Below are positions 1 to 7,815 of a stretch of DNA of 55,096 nt, in pieces. The notes beneath the pieces were generated by a model. The model was not told where the DNA came from. It was given only the letters and a program-made list of their open reading frames with translations, and did no database searches. The stretch is taken from positions 1 to 55,096 of the forward strand of contig NZ_JABVXF010000011.1 of assembly GCF_013349995.1 (NCBI RefSeq), in the 5' to 3' direction. Positions within the stretch are counted from its first letter, which is position 1. Each line of letters starts with the position of its first letter. Origin of the DNA: Pseudoalteromonas sp. 0303 (GTDB taxonomy: Bacteria > Pseudomonadota > Gammaproteobacteria > Enterobacterales > Alteromonadaceae). The translations under genes and the position numbers were made by a program.

Positions 1-160
1 GAAGCGTCAAAAAAGAAAAGTTAGCGGCTTAGGCTGCTATCTTGGAAGCTCGCGAGCTTTAGCTCCGAGTAGTTCACTTCATTTTATGTAACGGACAGAA
101 CAGTGCCGTTAGTTGCCAACATATAGACCAGCAATTTTAAAACCATTGGAATGATTAATC

Positions 161-307
161 ATGGATAATTTGATCGGGAAACAGGCAAAAACAGAGTTCG
201 GGGTCGGAACATTACAACGGTATTTCGACTCATTAAAATGTTGGCACATTACTTACCCTGATGGTTCTATGGGATGGGTTACCAAAGCTCAATTTGAGCT
301 TATTTAA
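161..307 (+). CDS. Small protein (48 aa) with a W-x-I-x-YPDG motif
   Basis: A short reading frame that opens with MDNLIGKQ and closes with an FELI tail. It contains WHITYPDGS near residue 28, and the broken gene at 960 contains a similar YPDG segment after a tryptophan, so the two look related. The protein has no signal peptide or membrane segment. It lies first in a run of small same-strand genes. Function is not recognised. The bases before it (1-160) hold no gene I can support. Confidence 0.55.
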   Translation: MDNLIGKQAKTEFGVGTLQRYFDSLKCWHITYPDGSMGWVTKAQFELI

Positions 308-324
308 ACCATTGGGGTAGTTGT

Positions 325-501
325 ATGGCATTGGATAAAGAAATCGAAGAAGTAACAGCATACGAAGTAAAGTGTTTTGAATGTGAGTGTCCGTACTGTG
401 AAGTAGCTGTTCGTGTGGCAGATGATGATGGTATTTCTGGTACCTCATTCAACCAAGAGTGTACGGATTGCGACAAAGAGTTCCTTGCACGATGCGCGTA
501 A
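325..501 (+). CDS. Small zinc-ribbon protein (58 aa)
   Basis: A GGGG ribosome site lies about ten bases before the ATG. The protein has a cysteine set CFECECPYC around residues 17-25 and CTDC around residues 46-49, the spacing of a small zinc ribbon. The first residues are acidic. Inference: a small metal-binding, perhaps nucleic-acid- or protein-binding factor. It follows the 48-aa gene by 17 bases and probably shares its transcript. No specific family is recognised. Confidence 0.6.
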   Translation: MALDKEIEEVTAYEVKCFECECPYCEVAVRVADDDGISGTSFNQECTDCDKEFLARCA

Positions 502-544
502 ATTTGAAATCAGGCTTTTAAAATTTATTAACAGGGGGATATTT

Positions 545-928
545 ATGGCGGGATATGAACGTAAATTATTGGATGAAGACGATTTAACTAAGCTTTATGA
601 GCTAACTAATCCAAAATTAAACCCTAAGCCAACACTACATACTGTTATAAGCTATCAATCAAATCAGTGGCAGATAGAAGATTCGCATCAACTGAGAGGC
701 TACAGAGCCAGTAAAGGTTCATTAGCTATGAAGGTACGGAAGTACGAAGCAAAAAAAGCATGGCCAGATTCGTGTCAATTGGGGATTGGTGTTTTTGAGG
801 ACGATAAGTTAATCCATGTGTTGATAGCTAAAAACTTAGGTGTGAAGCCAGAGCGTCAGATAAAGGCTAGTTTACCACTGGATGATATCTTGGGTTCAAT
901 CGGCTTATCGAGAAAAGATGTTAAATGA
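545..928 (+). CDS. Hypothetical protein (127 aa)
   Basis: The frame is open from base 413, but the start chosen is the ATG at 545 because an AGGGGGA ribosome site lies just before it and because the upstream part overlaps the zinc-ribbon gene. The product is soluble and charged, with no membrane segment. The C-terminal third (ERQIKASLPLDD...GLSRKDVK) looks like a small helical domain. Function unknown. It sits between the zinc-ribbon gene and a frameshifted gene in the same direction. Confidence 0.65.
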   Translation: MAGYERKLLDEDDLTKLYELTNPKLNPKPTLHTVISYQSNQWQIEDSHQLRGYRASKGSLAMKVRKYEAKKAWPDSCQLGIGVFEDDKLIHVLIAKNLGVKPERQIKASLPLDDILGSIGLSRKDVK

Positions 929-959
929 GTCATGCTTAACGATATAGAAAAGGGATAAT

Positions 960-1282
960 ATGACAGTTCCATTGGTTTTAAGAGAAGTTAAACAAAAGCT
1001 AGCTGGTGTTGTTAGTGAAAGCTTCGAATGGCCTGAGATACCAAATGGTGGCAACTGGAGTTTATTGCTTACCCTGACGGTGAAGTGAATATGGATTTAC
1101 TGCACCCTGTTTCTGGAGTGTTTTGGTCAGAAGATAATGGGTATTTTGAGCTTCCAATCATGAAGAATGGGAAATATATTACGGCAACTGTTTTGAAAGA
1201 TGCAGGTATACCGTTTATGACCACATTTGGCCATGTAGTTGTCTCTGAAAAGAAAAAATCACCGCATTTAAAAAGTGTTTAA
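960..1282 (+). pseudogene. Frameshifted small gene with a YPDG motif (about 107 aa if repaired)
   Basis: An ATG at 960 begins MTVPLVLREVKQ and reads through FEWPEIPNGGNW to a stop at 1087-1089. From about 1058 another frame continues with EFIAYPDGEVNMDLL and stays open to 1282. The two halves join well if one base is missing after the TGG at 1055-1057. The join then gives W-x-FIAYPDG, like WHITYPDG in the 48-aa protein at 161. The downstream half has an internal ATG at 1085 and could still be made as a 65-aa protein. Inference: recent single-base deletion, or a sequencing error. Confidence 0.55.
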
Positions 1283-1323
1283 TTGTATTAATTGAAGTGC
1301 TGGAATAACGGAGGCTGCTGGCC

Positions 1324-1569
1324 ATGACTGAAATTAAAGTTACATACAGTATTGATGGATTTAGGCGTAATCTGGCGAGGGAGCTTAAAGAACTTAAGCG
1401 CGATATTGAGCATGAATTGTCAAAAAACAATATTGAATTCCCTGATGATATAAAAGAGAGATTTAATAATCTGGCTTGCATGTCAAACTCATTTAATTGT
1501 GTTTATGTGGACGGCTTAGATGACTTTGGCAATCTTTCTGATGATCCAGAAATCGAACTTTTTAACTGA
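1324..1569 (+). CDS. Hypothetical acidic protein (81 aa)
   Basis: A GGAGG site lies twelve bases before the ATG. The first half is basic and helical (RRNLARELKELKRDIEHEL), probably a short coiled coil, and the tail is acidic (DDFGNLSDDPEIELFN). There is no signal or membrane segment. It belongs to the run of small genes and ends 12 bases before the next one. No family recognised. Confidence 0.6.
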   Translation: MTEIKVTYSIDGFRRNLARELKELKRDIEHELSKNNIEFPDDIKERFNNLACMSNSFNCVYVDGLDDFGNLSDDPEIELFN

Positions 1570-1581
1570 GTTGGAAAAATT

Positions 1582-1839
1582 ATGACTATACCTGATAGCC
1601 CTTATTTTAAAGTAAAGACTGAATTGGGGTTTACTCAGTTTGATGTAGATAGGATGCTCATTCGATATTCCAAAGGCAATTACCCAAAAGGGTTTACAAG
1701 CCATGCTTTTTCTCTTAATGATTGCATTGATGAAGATAAATTCGTTAATGAAAGGTTGGATGCAGCAATTAGTAACTTTGATAAACATAACCTTTTAAAA
1801 AAGTTAATTTTAATATTGGAAACAGAGCATGGCAATTAA
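1582..1839 (+). CDS. Hypothetical protein (85 aa)
   Basis: Starts MTIPDSPYFKVK. A weak GGAAA site precedes the ATG. The sequence is soluble with no known motif. Its stop lies 11 bases inside the next gene, which suggests translational coupling with it. Function unknown. Confidence 0.6.
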   Translation: MTIPDSPYFKVKTELGFTQFDVDRMLIRYSKGNYPKGFTSHAFSLNDCIDEDKFVNERLDAAISNFDKHNLLKKLILILETEHGN

Positions 1840-2134
1840 TCAGTCTCATATCATTGACTTGATACCTCAATTGATGAAAGACGAATACTTTCATCAATTA
1901 CTAGCGTTGAGAACGCTTGCTGGTGTTGGTTGGGGCGTCAACTCCAAATTGTATCTATTAGTAGATGGCATTATAGAAATGCACAACGATTGTGAAGAGA
2001 GTGAATTTGTCATATTTGACGCAAAGAATATGACATATCAAAAGGCTACTCGATGCGACAATGGTTTTTTGAAAACAGCCTATAAAAATAAGCAAGGCGA
2101 GATAGTCTTAGAGTTTAATAATCGCGGTTACTAA
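1829..2134 (+). CDS. Hypothetical protein (101 aa)
   Basis: Overlaps the preceding gene by 11 bases, which supports the ATG at 1829. The protein alternates strands and short helices and contains GVGWGVNSKLYLLVDG, a glycine-rich strand pair. There is no signal peptide or membrane segment. The overlap suggests the 85-aa and 101-aa products act together. No function recognised. Confidence 0.65.
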   Translation: MAINQSHIIDLIPQLMKDEYFHQLLALRTLAGVGWGVNSKLYLLVDGIIEMHNDCEESEFVIFDAKNMTYQKATRCDNGFLKTAYKNKQGEIVLEFNNRGY

Positions 2135-2163
2135 ATATTTGAAAACAGGAGAATAACTGAATC

Positions 2164-2279
2164 ATGGCCAGGGCTACAGCAATTTACAATAATGGTGGTC
2201 AGCAAACGGAAAATAAATTGCAGAAGCGCTAAATAAATTACTCGAAAATATTAATAGCACTTTGTTTGGGGGTGGGTAA
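2164..2279 (+). pseudogene. Possible frameshifted small gene
   Basis: An ATG with an AGGAGA site upstream opens MARATAIYNNGGQ and stops after 22 codons. A shifted frame from about 2221 continues with AEALNKLLENINSTLFGGG to a stop at 2277-2279. Together they would give a protein of about 38 residues. This may be a decayed gene or chance; support is weak. Confidence 0.3.
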
Positions 2280-2346
2280 GCGCCTTTATAATCGCCATAC
2301 CAAAAGTGCAAAACGTTTAGATAATCATAAATAAAGCAGGGGCTCA

Positions 2347-2532
2347 ATGCGAATTCTGTCAGAAAATAAAACAACAGCACTAGCTGCATTTGTCTCAATT
2401 TTGACGCTGTTATTTGTTAGTAGTGCGTCAGATTTTGAACTTCATAAACATTGGTTTGTGCTTATCATGCTGTCTCCGCTTCTATTCATCGGTTCATTTG
2501 CGCTAATTGGCATGTGTCGAGGGTGGAAATAA
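2347..2532 (+). CDS. Small inner-membrane protein with two membrane segments (61 aa)
   Basis: An AGGGG ribosome site lies before the ATG. Two hydrophobic segments (about residues 10-28 and 36-55) are joined by a short polar loop (DFELHKHW), and the end is basic (CRGWK). This is a typical small double-spanning membrane protein. The surrounding genes give no hint of its role. Confidence 0.6.
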   Translation: MRILSENKTTALAAFVSILTLLFVSSASDFELHKHWFVLIMLSPLLFIGSFALIGMCRGWK

Positions 2533-2544
2533 GAACGGGAGTTC

Positions 2545-2622
2545 GTGATTACACCTGAGTTTTCATACATACTAAAGTCACTTAAATATAAAAATGGTCT
2601 AAGTTTGCATGTTCAAGATTAA
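2545..2622 (+). CDS. Possible 25-aa peptide upstream of the 67-aa gene
   Basis: A GTG with a GGGAG site begins MITPEFSYILK and ends at TAA 2620-2622, overlapping the start of the next gene by 14 bases. It could be a coupled leader peptide for the 67-aa gene, which has a poor ribosome site of its own. It is too short to be sure. Confidence 0.3.
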   Translation: MITPEFSYILKSLKYKNGLSLHVQD

Positions 2623-2812
2623 AGTACTTACACCGGATGACAGCATAAAATTTTGGTATGTTAAAAGCATCAAAAGGGGAAACAAAAGCTTTGCTGGAAC
2701 GACGGAAATTTTAGATGCGAGAAGCTATCGTAAGACTAATTCAGTTACATCGTTTCTAGATCATTTACTAAGAAATAATATTAATTATGTTCTTATAAAT
2801 GCGGATGATTAA
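2609..2812 (+). CDS. Hypothetical protein (67 aa)
   Basis: The frame starts MFKIKVLTPDD and ends YVLINADD. It is a small mixed alpha/beta protein without membrane segments. Its own ribosome site is weak, and translation may depend on the short upstream frame that overlaps it. No family recognised. Confidence 0.5.
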   Translation: MFKIKVLTPDDSIKFWYVKSIKRGNKSFAGTTEILDARSYRKTNSVTSFLDHLLRNNINYVLINADD

Positions 2813-2825
2813 AAAGAGGTCATAA

Positions 2826-3233
2826 ATGCTGATTATGAAAAAAGCATGCATAGCTCGAAATGCATTAATTACACTGGCACTATATTCGTCATTCAGCTCG
2901 GCGGATACAGAGTTACCAAACACTATTGAAAGTGAACTAAAGCAAGTTGTAGAAGAGATAAATAGAAGCAACCCGAAAGATGTCGATGAAAACACAACGT
3001 TGATGCTGGTGGAGCAGGACGGTGCTAAATTGACTTACATAATGCAATTGAACGGGAAGGTTGAAAACAGAGAGTTATTTAAAGAGCGAGCAAAGCAAGT
3101 CATAACAAGCAATCTATGCAAAAATGAATCGCATACGTACTTCAGCGAGAACAATGTAACAATAGAATATAAATACCTTGATTTCGAAGGCGTGCCGGTG
3201 GCACGCTTCAAGATTGATTTAGCTACTTGCTAG
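2826..3233 (+). CDS. Secreted hypothetical protein (135 aa)
   Basis: The GAGG site six bases before the ATG at 2826 supports this start. The N-terminus (MLIMKKACIARNALITLALYSSFSSA) is a signal peptide with likely cleavage near residue 26, so the mature part is probably periplasmic. The mature part has two cysteines (CKNES and the last residue), which could pair. Function unknown. Its end overlaps by 11 bases with a convergent gene on the other strand. Confidence 0.65.
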   Translation: MLIMKKACIARNALITLALYSSFSSADTELPNTIESELKQVVEEINRSNPKDVDENTTLMLVEQDGAKLTYIMQLNGKVENRELFKERAKQVITSNLCKNESHTYFSENNVTIEYKYLDFEGVPVARFKIDLATC

Positions 3234-3552
3234 GAGATGTTAGCGTACAGTCAACAAGTGGTAGGTCTGGGTTTTTTAGCGTATCTGATGTTTCAAAGAC
3301 CATTTTATCCCAATCCGTGCACCCATCTCGAAGCTTTAGTGGCCAAGGGGTTTTAAACTTATCAGAAAGCGCTTGAATAGTCTCTTTTTCTGATGTCCAG
3401 TCGCGATGTTTACCTTCGAGCACTGGCTCGGGTTTTCTATTTTTACCGAAGAGAAAGCCGCGCTTACAAATCATTGTGTATTTAATGTGTTCATGTACTG
3501 CATAATTAACGCCGTCGATGCAAACATATCGCTTTCCCTTTCCTGAATCCAT
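3223..3552 (-). CDS. Hypothetical protein (109 aa)
   Basis: The start MDSGKGKRYV at 3552 is chosen because a GAGG site lies seven bases before it; the frame is open 14 codons further upstream. The product is basic and soluble, with cysteines at CIDG, MICKRG, DGCTDW and VDCTL. No known domain is recognised. It is convergent with the secreted 135-aa gene. Confidence 0.55.
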   Translation of the reverse strand: MDSGKGKRYVCIDGVNYAVHEHIKYTMICKRGFLFGKNRKPEPVLEGKHRDWTSEKETIQALSDKFKTPWPLKLRDGCTDWDKMVFETSDTLKNPDLPLVDCTLTSPSK

Positions 3553-3772
3553 TTTAAACCTCACTAGCAGTGTTTGAACGTAAAATGCCGCCAATTGGCA
3601 GAGTAAGATTTTTGATAAAAATGAAGTCTATATACATAGCGAGTCCTAGTTTCGAACAAAATAATAAGCGACAACATTATTCAGATAAACAACTTAATAA
3701 CTGAATAAAGCATGAACAAGATTGATTTTACATGAGATAAATTAAAAGTAAAAAGAATTAAGAGTATTTTCT

Positions 3773-3875
3773 ACAGTTTTGTGCTTTTTTAATACAAAAG
3801 AATTGTTTTCAGCCTCTTTTTTGAGCGTTAAACGCTTAAAGTGAGAGCAATTCTTAAAAAAAGCCACAAAACTGT
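3773..3875. repeat. Imperfect inverted repeat in a geneless stretch (3553-3880)
   Basis: The plus strand reads ACAGTTTTGTGCTTTTTT from 3773. The minus strand reads ACAGTTTTGTGGCTTTTTTT from 3875, and both then continue towards an AATTG-like end. Arms of about 27 bases enclose a centre that holds a smaller hairpin (AGCGTTAAACGCT). The minus-strand arm lies just past the stop of the 101-aa membrane gene and could end that transcript. The rest of 3553-3880 is A+T-rich with no gene visible. Confidence 0.45.
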
Positions 3876-3880
3876 GTTAA

Positions 3881-4186
3881 TTATTGATTTTCGCTCTCAC
3901 CTTTAATTTTTTCAGCATCACAGGCATCAGAAACACAGACTTTATCGAGCACAAACTCCAAGACAGGGCCTTTAAACTCGACTATCAAAAAGGCAACTGC
4001 GAGTGGACTAACCACAATTGCAATAATGTTTAGAATGCCCGTTAAAATCACGCCAAAAATTGCAGATACTAATGCAGATGCAAGGCCGAAACCCAGCAAT
4101 AGTATGAATATGCCTTTGAGTGAAATTGATTTTTTCATATCGCCATATTCAAATGACACAACTGTACTATCTAGATTTTTTAACAT
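3881..4186 (-). CDS. Inner-membrane protein with two membrane segments (101 aa)
   Basis: The start MLKNLDSTVV at 4186 has a GGAG site six bases upstream; the longer frame to 4228 would add a hydrophobic stretch that looks accidental. Two long hydrophobic segments lie at about residues 22-45 and 46-68. The C-terminal part is soluble and has CVSDACD. It is last in a minus-strand group led by the UvrD-like helicase, 13 bases after the previous gene. Role unknown; membrane proteins beside a DNA helicase are unusual. Confidence 0.65.
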   Translation of the reverse strand: MLKNLDSTVVSFEYGDMKKSISLKGIFILLLGFGLASALVSAIFGVILTGILNIIAIVVSPLAVAFLIVEFKGPVLEFVLDKVCVSDACDAEKIKGESENQ

Positions 4187-4199
4187 AACGTTCTCCGTT

Positions 4200-4535
4200 T
4201 TAAAGATATAAAATATAAATAAAAACAAGGAAAGCTAAGAACAGCTTTCCAAATACCATAAATTCACCGGCTAGCAATTCTGAAATTGATTGACATAATG
4301 ACGCGACAGTAAAGCCAATAAGAACGCGAGACTGAAACCCAGCCATTTCAGAGTAAACGCCAACACCTAACGTTATAACTGATAAGACAACAGCAATCGT
4401 TGCTACAAGTTGCAATATGTGAGCAAAGAGAAAGCGCTCAGAACCTAATAATTTATAATAGCCATACTTTGTAAAGTGCCAGCGCTTGTGTATTCCTGAG
4501 TCTATAAATAACTCTTTAATCTGCTCATTCTTCAT
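4200..4535 (-). CDS. Membrane protein coupled to the helicase gene (111 aa)
   Basis: The ATG overlaps the helicase stop in an ATGA arrangement, and a GGGAGG site lies in the helicase tail, so translation is coupled. The N-terminus is soluble and basic (HKRWHFTKYGYYKLLG). Three hydrophobic segments follow (about residues 38-60, 66-85, 92-111). The close coupling suggests that the helicase and this membrane protein act together. No family recognised. Confidence 0.7.
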   Translation of the reverse strand: MKNEQIKELFIDSGIHKRWHFTKYGYYKLLGSERFLFAHILQLVATIAVVLSVITLGVGVYSEMAGFQSRVLIGFTVASLCQSISELLAGEFMVFGKLFLAFLVFIYILYL

Positions 4536-6634
4536 GCTTCACCTCCCAGACCACTTATACGATAATCAACCCCTACAGCTTCCAAGTAACAGTTATAAAG
4601 ACGCCGATTGTCACTTGAAAAAATGTTGGAGCGATTCACTTGCTTATAGAGCTCAAAGCCTATTTGCACTGCTGATAGTAGGTTACTCTCATAGACAAAG
4701 CGGGATGCTAAACCTGGGCGGAAATAGTCGACCTTTTCCATGGTGCCAGAATATGCATTTAAGCTTTTCGAGAGCTTTTTATCCCTTGGCAGGTGAAGAG
4801 TGAGCTTCTTACGAACGCGAGTCATGCCCACATAAAATAAACGCCGCTCAACTTCAATCTGATATGGATCAGTGCCGCAATCGGCGGAAGGGCACACACC
4901 TTCTTCGCAGTGAGCCATAATCACATAAGGCCATGCGAGCCCCTTACTTTTATGCAAAGTACAAAACTGAATCGCATTAGTATCAGTTGATTGTGTTGTT
5001 AACTCTTTTAATTCATTGATAATGCCAAGGACAACATCAATGTTGTCATCCAATGTGGCGTAGAACTCTAACAATAAACCAAGCTTTTTCAGTTCTATAT
5101 GACCTTTTCTTTTTTTGTTAAAAAAAGACTCGAAACGCGCTTCTTTGAATAAACGCTGCAACAAATAGCCGGTTTCATTTTTTCTAGACTTTAAAACGAT
5201 ATTTACGGCTTTAATACGCCTTGTTATTGTGTCGAACTCATATTGCGATAGCACACCTGAATATGACTCAGTAAACGCCGATACAGATTTATCCGTATCT
5301 CCTAAGAAAATCATTTCAATTACATGAGACAGTTTTGAACCATCTACACCCCATAAAAATGAAACCAAGAACCTTTGTAGCGCGTGAGTTTTTTCAGCCT
5401 TGGAAGATCTTTGTGACAAAAGCACGAGCATATCGGTAAGAAACTGCGTGTTTGGTGAGTCAAGAATGGTTTTACTTTCCTTACTTATAAAATAAGGGAA
5501 ACCCGATCGCAAAAGCGCAAGCTCAAGGGTAAAGGTGCTGCTATAACCGCGAATGAGTATTGCGATGTCGCTGTAAGTACCCCCATCAAGGAGAAACTGC
5601 TTTATATTATTAATTAGGTCGCTTTGCTCAATATCTGCATCCAAGTCATCATAATGAGCTATTGAAAAGTGAGTGTTCAGGTCGTTGCGACCAGAGATAC
5701 AAATTTTCTCAATACGGTCGGTGTTGTTGTAAATAATATTGTTAGCAACAAGCGCAGCTGTATGGCCATACCGAAATGTTTTAGTTAGTTTAAACAGTTT
5801 TACATCATTAAAGTCACGGTCAATTTCATTTTTTAAGAAGCGGGGGCTTGCTCCGGTGAAATCATAAATAGTTTGGTCATCATCCCCTACTACATTAACA
5901 CTGGCTCTTGAACCAGCTATTAATTTTACGAGGGCATGAGATGCCGCGTTAGCATCTTGATACTCATCAACCATCACAACGTCATATTTATTAATAAACC
6001 TACGCAATAGGTCGGGTTGTGATTTATGAAGCATAATAATGTCATAAATAAGGTCTGGGAAAAATTGAATTTGCTCCGCCTTTCTTTTGTTTTCACTTTG
6101 ACGGTACGCTTCGACAAATGGGAATAGGTGTTCAGGGTAGTTAAATTGGCTAAATACAACTGCTGGCTCAAGTAGAGAAGATTTACACAGCTCATTAAAT
6201 TTAGTGAACGATGCAACAGTAGTAGAACTATTTACTTGCATTTTTTTGTGTAAATGAACGGGTATAAATAGCGCTAAACACTCTTTATAGAATTGTTTGT
6301 ACTTATAACTTTCTGGTGCGAATTTTTGAGGTGGGATCACCCCTGACTTTGCGAGTAAAAACCCAATCTTCTTTGCATAAGAGTGATAAGTTCTAACTTC
6401 AGGTAGATGCATGTATTCAAGCTGCTCTAAATCGTTTTTGAAATTTACAGCTGCTGAGTCGTTAAACATTACGACCAAGATTTTGTCGGCGTCTATACCT
6501 GACTGAAGTAAATGACCCACACGGTAAACGAGCACAGTTGATTTGCCCGAACCAGGTACCGCGATCACTTTTATATTCCATTTTACCGGTGCAAGCACTA
6601 TAGAATTTTGTTCTTCAGCAAGTTGAAAGGCCAT
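4532..6634 (-). CDS. UvrD/Rep-like superfamily 1 DNA helicase (700 aa)
   Basis: Superfamily 1A helicases unwind DNA 3' to 5' using ATP. Seen in order: a Q-motif-like start (AEEQNSIV), Walker A AVPGSGKST at residues 25-33, motif II VDEYQDAN near 222, motif III GDDDQTIYDFTGA near 250, motif IV around TKTFRYG near 286, motif V LHKSKGLAW near 558, and motif VI LFYVGMTRVRKK near 603. Length fits the UvrD/PcrA/Rep class. The C-terminus lacks a nuclease domain. Two small membrane-protein genes follow on the same transcript, the first by ATGA coupling. A copy of the AAATATTCACTT motif lies 74 bases upstream. It could serve plasmid replication, transfer or defence; the membrane partners argue against a plain repair helicase. 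Confidence 0.9.
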   Translation of the reverse strand: MAFQLAEEQNSIVLAPVKWNIKVIAVPGSGKSTVLVYRVGHLLQSGIDADKILVVMFNDSAAVNFKNDLEQLEYMHLPEVRTYHSYAKKIGFLLAKSGVIPPQKFAPESYKYKQFYKECLALFIPVHLHKKMQVNSSTTVASFTKFNELCKSSLLEPAVVFSQFNYPEHLFPFVEAYRQSENKRKAEQIQFFPDLIYDIIMLHKSQPDLLRRFINKYDVVMVDEYQDANAASHALVKLIAGSRASVNVVGDDDQTIYDFTGASPRFLKNEIDRDFNDVKLFKLTKTFRYGHTAALVANNIIYNNTDRIEKICISGRNDLNTHFSIAHYDDLDADIEQSDLINNIKQFLLDGGTYSDIAILIRGYSSTFTLELALLRSGFPYFISKESKTILDSPNTQFLTDMLVLLSQRSSKAEKTHALQRFLVSFLWGVDGSKLSHVIEMIFLGDTDKSVSAFTESYSGVLSQYEFDTITRRIKAVNIVLKSRKNETGYLLQRLFKEARFESFFNKKRKGHIELKKLGLLLEFYATLDDNIDVVLGIINELKELTTQSTDTNAIQFCTLHKSKGLAWPYVIMAHCEEGVCPSADCGTDPYQIEVERRLFYVGMTRVRKKLTLHLPRDKKLSKSLNAYSGTMEKVDYFRPGLASRFVYESNLLSAVQIGFELYKQVNRSNIFSSDNRRLYNCYLEAVGVDYRISGLGGEA

Positions 6635-6707
6635 TTATGTGATTATTTCTTAAAATTTAAATATCTTGCTTGGAGTTAATATTGTTATGCTCATCCAATC
6701 AATAAAT

Positions 6708-6719
6708 AAGTGAATATTT
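6708..6719 (-). promoter_or_regulatory. Copy 1 of the AAATATTCACTT motif
   Basis: The minus strand reads AAATATTCACTT. It lies 74 bases before the helicase ATG, between the divergent helicase and 155-aa genes. A TTGATT box follows on the minus strand. See the finding on the seven copies. Confidence 0.45.
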
Positions 6720-6727
6720 ATAAAAAA

Positions 6728-7195
6728 ATGCAAACATTTCAGCTTTACCACCTAAATCATAGCGACATTACGCATGTAGAATTAAAAAAACGTTTGCTTA
6801 GTAGTAATCGGCCGCTTGATGAAAGTATCGTCAAAACGTACTCAAATTCTCGTCAGCATGAATTACATATAAGAGATAACTTTTCTGAAGTTGATAAACA
6901 TGATTTCCTAAAGGAAAAGTGCCATATAGCGAGAACACTATTAGATAAGGACGGCTATATTTATGTAGCAGATCTAAAAGCGAATAACGTTTTCGAAGTT
7001 ATTACACGCACCAATTCTATCAATGGGTATTGGTTTATGAAGAAACTTAAAAATGTGGTGTTTAAGGCACTTTCTGAAAGGGACACTCGGAGTTATGACG
7101 TTATAACTTGCGATGAGGGAAGATTTCTTGTCAATGGAGTCGGCGTCATTGATATTGATAAAGAGGTGATTTTTAACGTCAACAATGAGCCTTAA
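6728..7195 (+). CDS. Hypothetical protein (155 aa)
   Basis: The ATG at 6728 (MQTFQLYHLNH) is preferred; an upstream GTG at 6710 falls inside the motif copy, and neither has a good ribosome site. The product is soluble with charged helices in the first half and strands in the second (GRFLVNGVGVIDIDKEV). It is divergent from the helicase gene and shares its intergenic region. No family recognised. Confidence 0.6.
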   Translation: MQTFQLYHLNHSDITHVELKKRLLSSNRPLDESIVKTYSNSRQHELHIRDNFSEVDKHDFLKEKCHIARTLLDKDGYIYVADLKANNVFEVITRTNSINGYWFMKKLKNVVFKALSERDTRSYDVITCDEGRFLVNGVGVIDIDKEVIFNVNNEP

Positions 7196-7281
7196 GAAGT
7201 TTAAGGGGTAACACTAAACTATTTGGCGCTGACAAGTTGCCACTAAAGCAATATTGATTACACGGCCATTGGAGAAATAGT

Positions 7282-7518
7282 ATGGAATTAGATGTTGATT
7301 TTACAAATTTACACTTAGCTGCTGCAAAAATGCGCGGTATTGAGCCCAATGCTGAGCAATTTATATGTTTTGCCCGTACAGTAATTGATGGAATGGACAA
7401 AGAACTAACCGCGTATCTAGAATTAAGTTTTAATCAAGTTGTAAGCGGCGAAAATGTTAAGGCCGGTAGCGATTTTAACCGGCTAATAAAAGACTACATC
7501 GCACAGGTTTGTCAATAA
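7282..7518 (+). CDS. Hypothetical helical protein (78 aa)
   Basis: A GGAG site lies about ten bases before the ATG. The product is a soluble, mainly helical protein (MELDVDFTNLHLAAAKMRG). It ends 18 bases before the next gene. Function unknown. Confidence 0.6.
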   Translation: MELDVDFTNLHLAAAKMRGIEPNAEQFICFARTVIDGMDKELTAYLELSFNQVVSGENVKAGSDFNRLIKDYIAQVCQ

Positions 7519-7536
7519 TATATTAGAAGGTCTTGA

Positions 7537-7743
7537 ATGAATAGCCATCAAAAAGAACACTGCGCAAGAGTTGCATCGCTTAATAAAGCTATCAAAGCTA
7601 AAGAGGAAAAAAATCCAGGCATGAAGAGCTTGAAGCAAGAGATAACCCAGTTAGAGTCACGCATTGTACATGCACAAGGTGCAGAGCGGGAACAACTAAT
7701 GAAGCAAAAAAATCTGAAGGAAATTGAACTCAGATCCAAATAG
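7537..7743 (+). CDS. Small coiled-coil protein (68 aa)
   Basis: Almost the whole product is charged helix with heptad-like hydrophobic spacing (LKQEITQLESRIVHA, EREQLMKQKNLKEIEL). It has one cysteine near the N-terminus. An AAGG site precedes the ATG. It probably dimerises. No specific family is recognised. Confidence 0.6.
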   Translation: MNSHQKEHCARVASLNKAIKAKEEKNPGMKSLKQEITQLESRIVHAQGAEREQLMKQKNLKEIELRSK

Positions 7744-7815
7744 CAACCTCAATGAATTTACTTGGCAAACTTAAGCCAAGATTAAATTAGAAACTTATAT
7801 TTTTAGGATAAATTA

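Noticed and set aside
4486..4803. A 105-codon frame on the plus strand
   Set aside because: It lies opposite the strongly supported helicase end and membrane-protein start.
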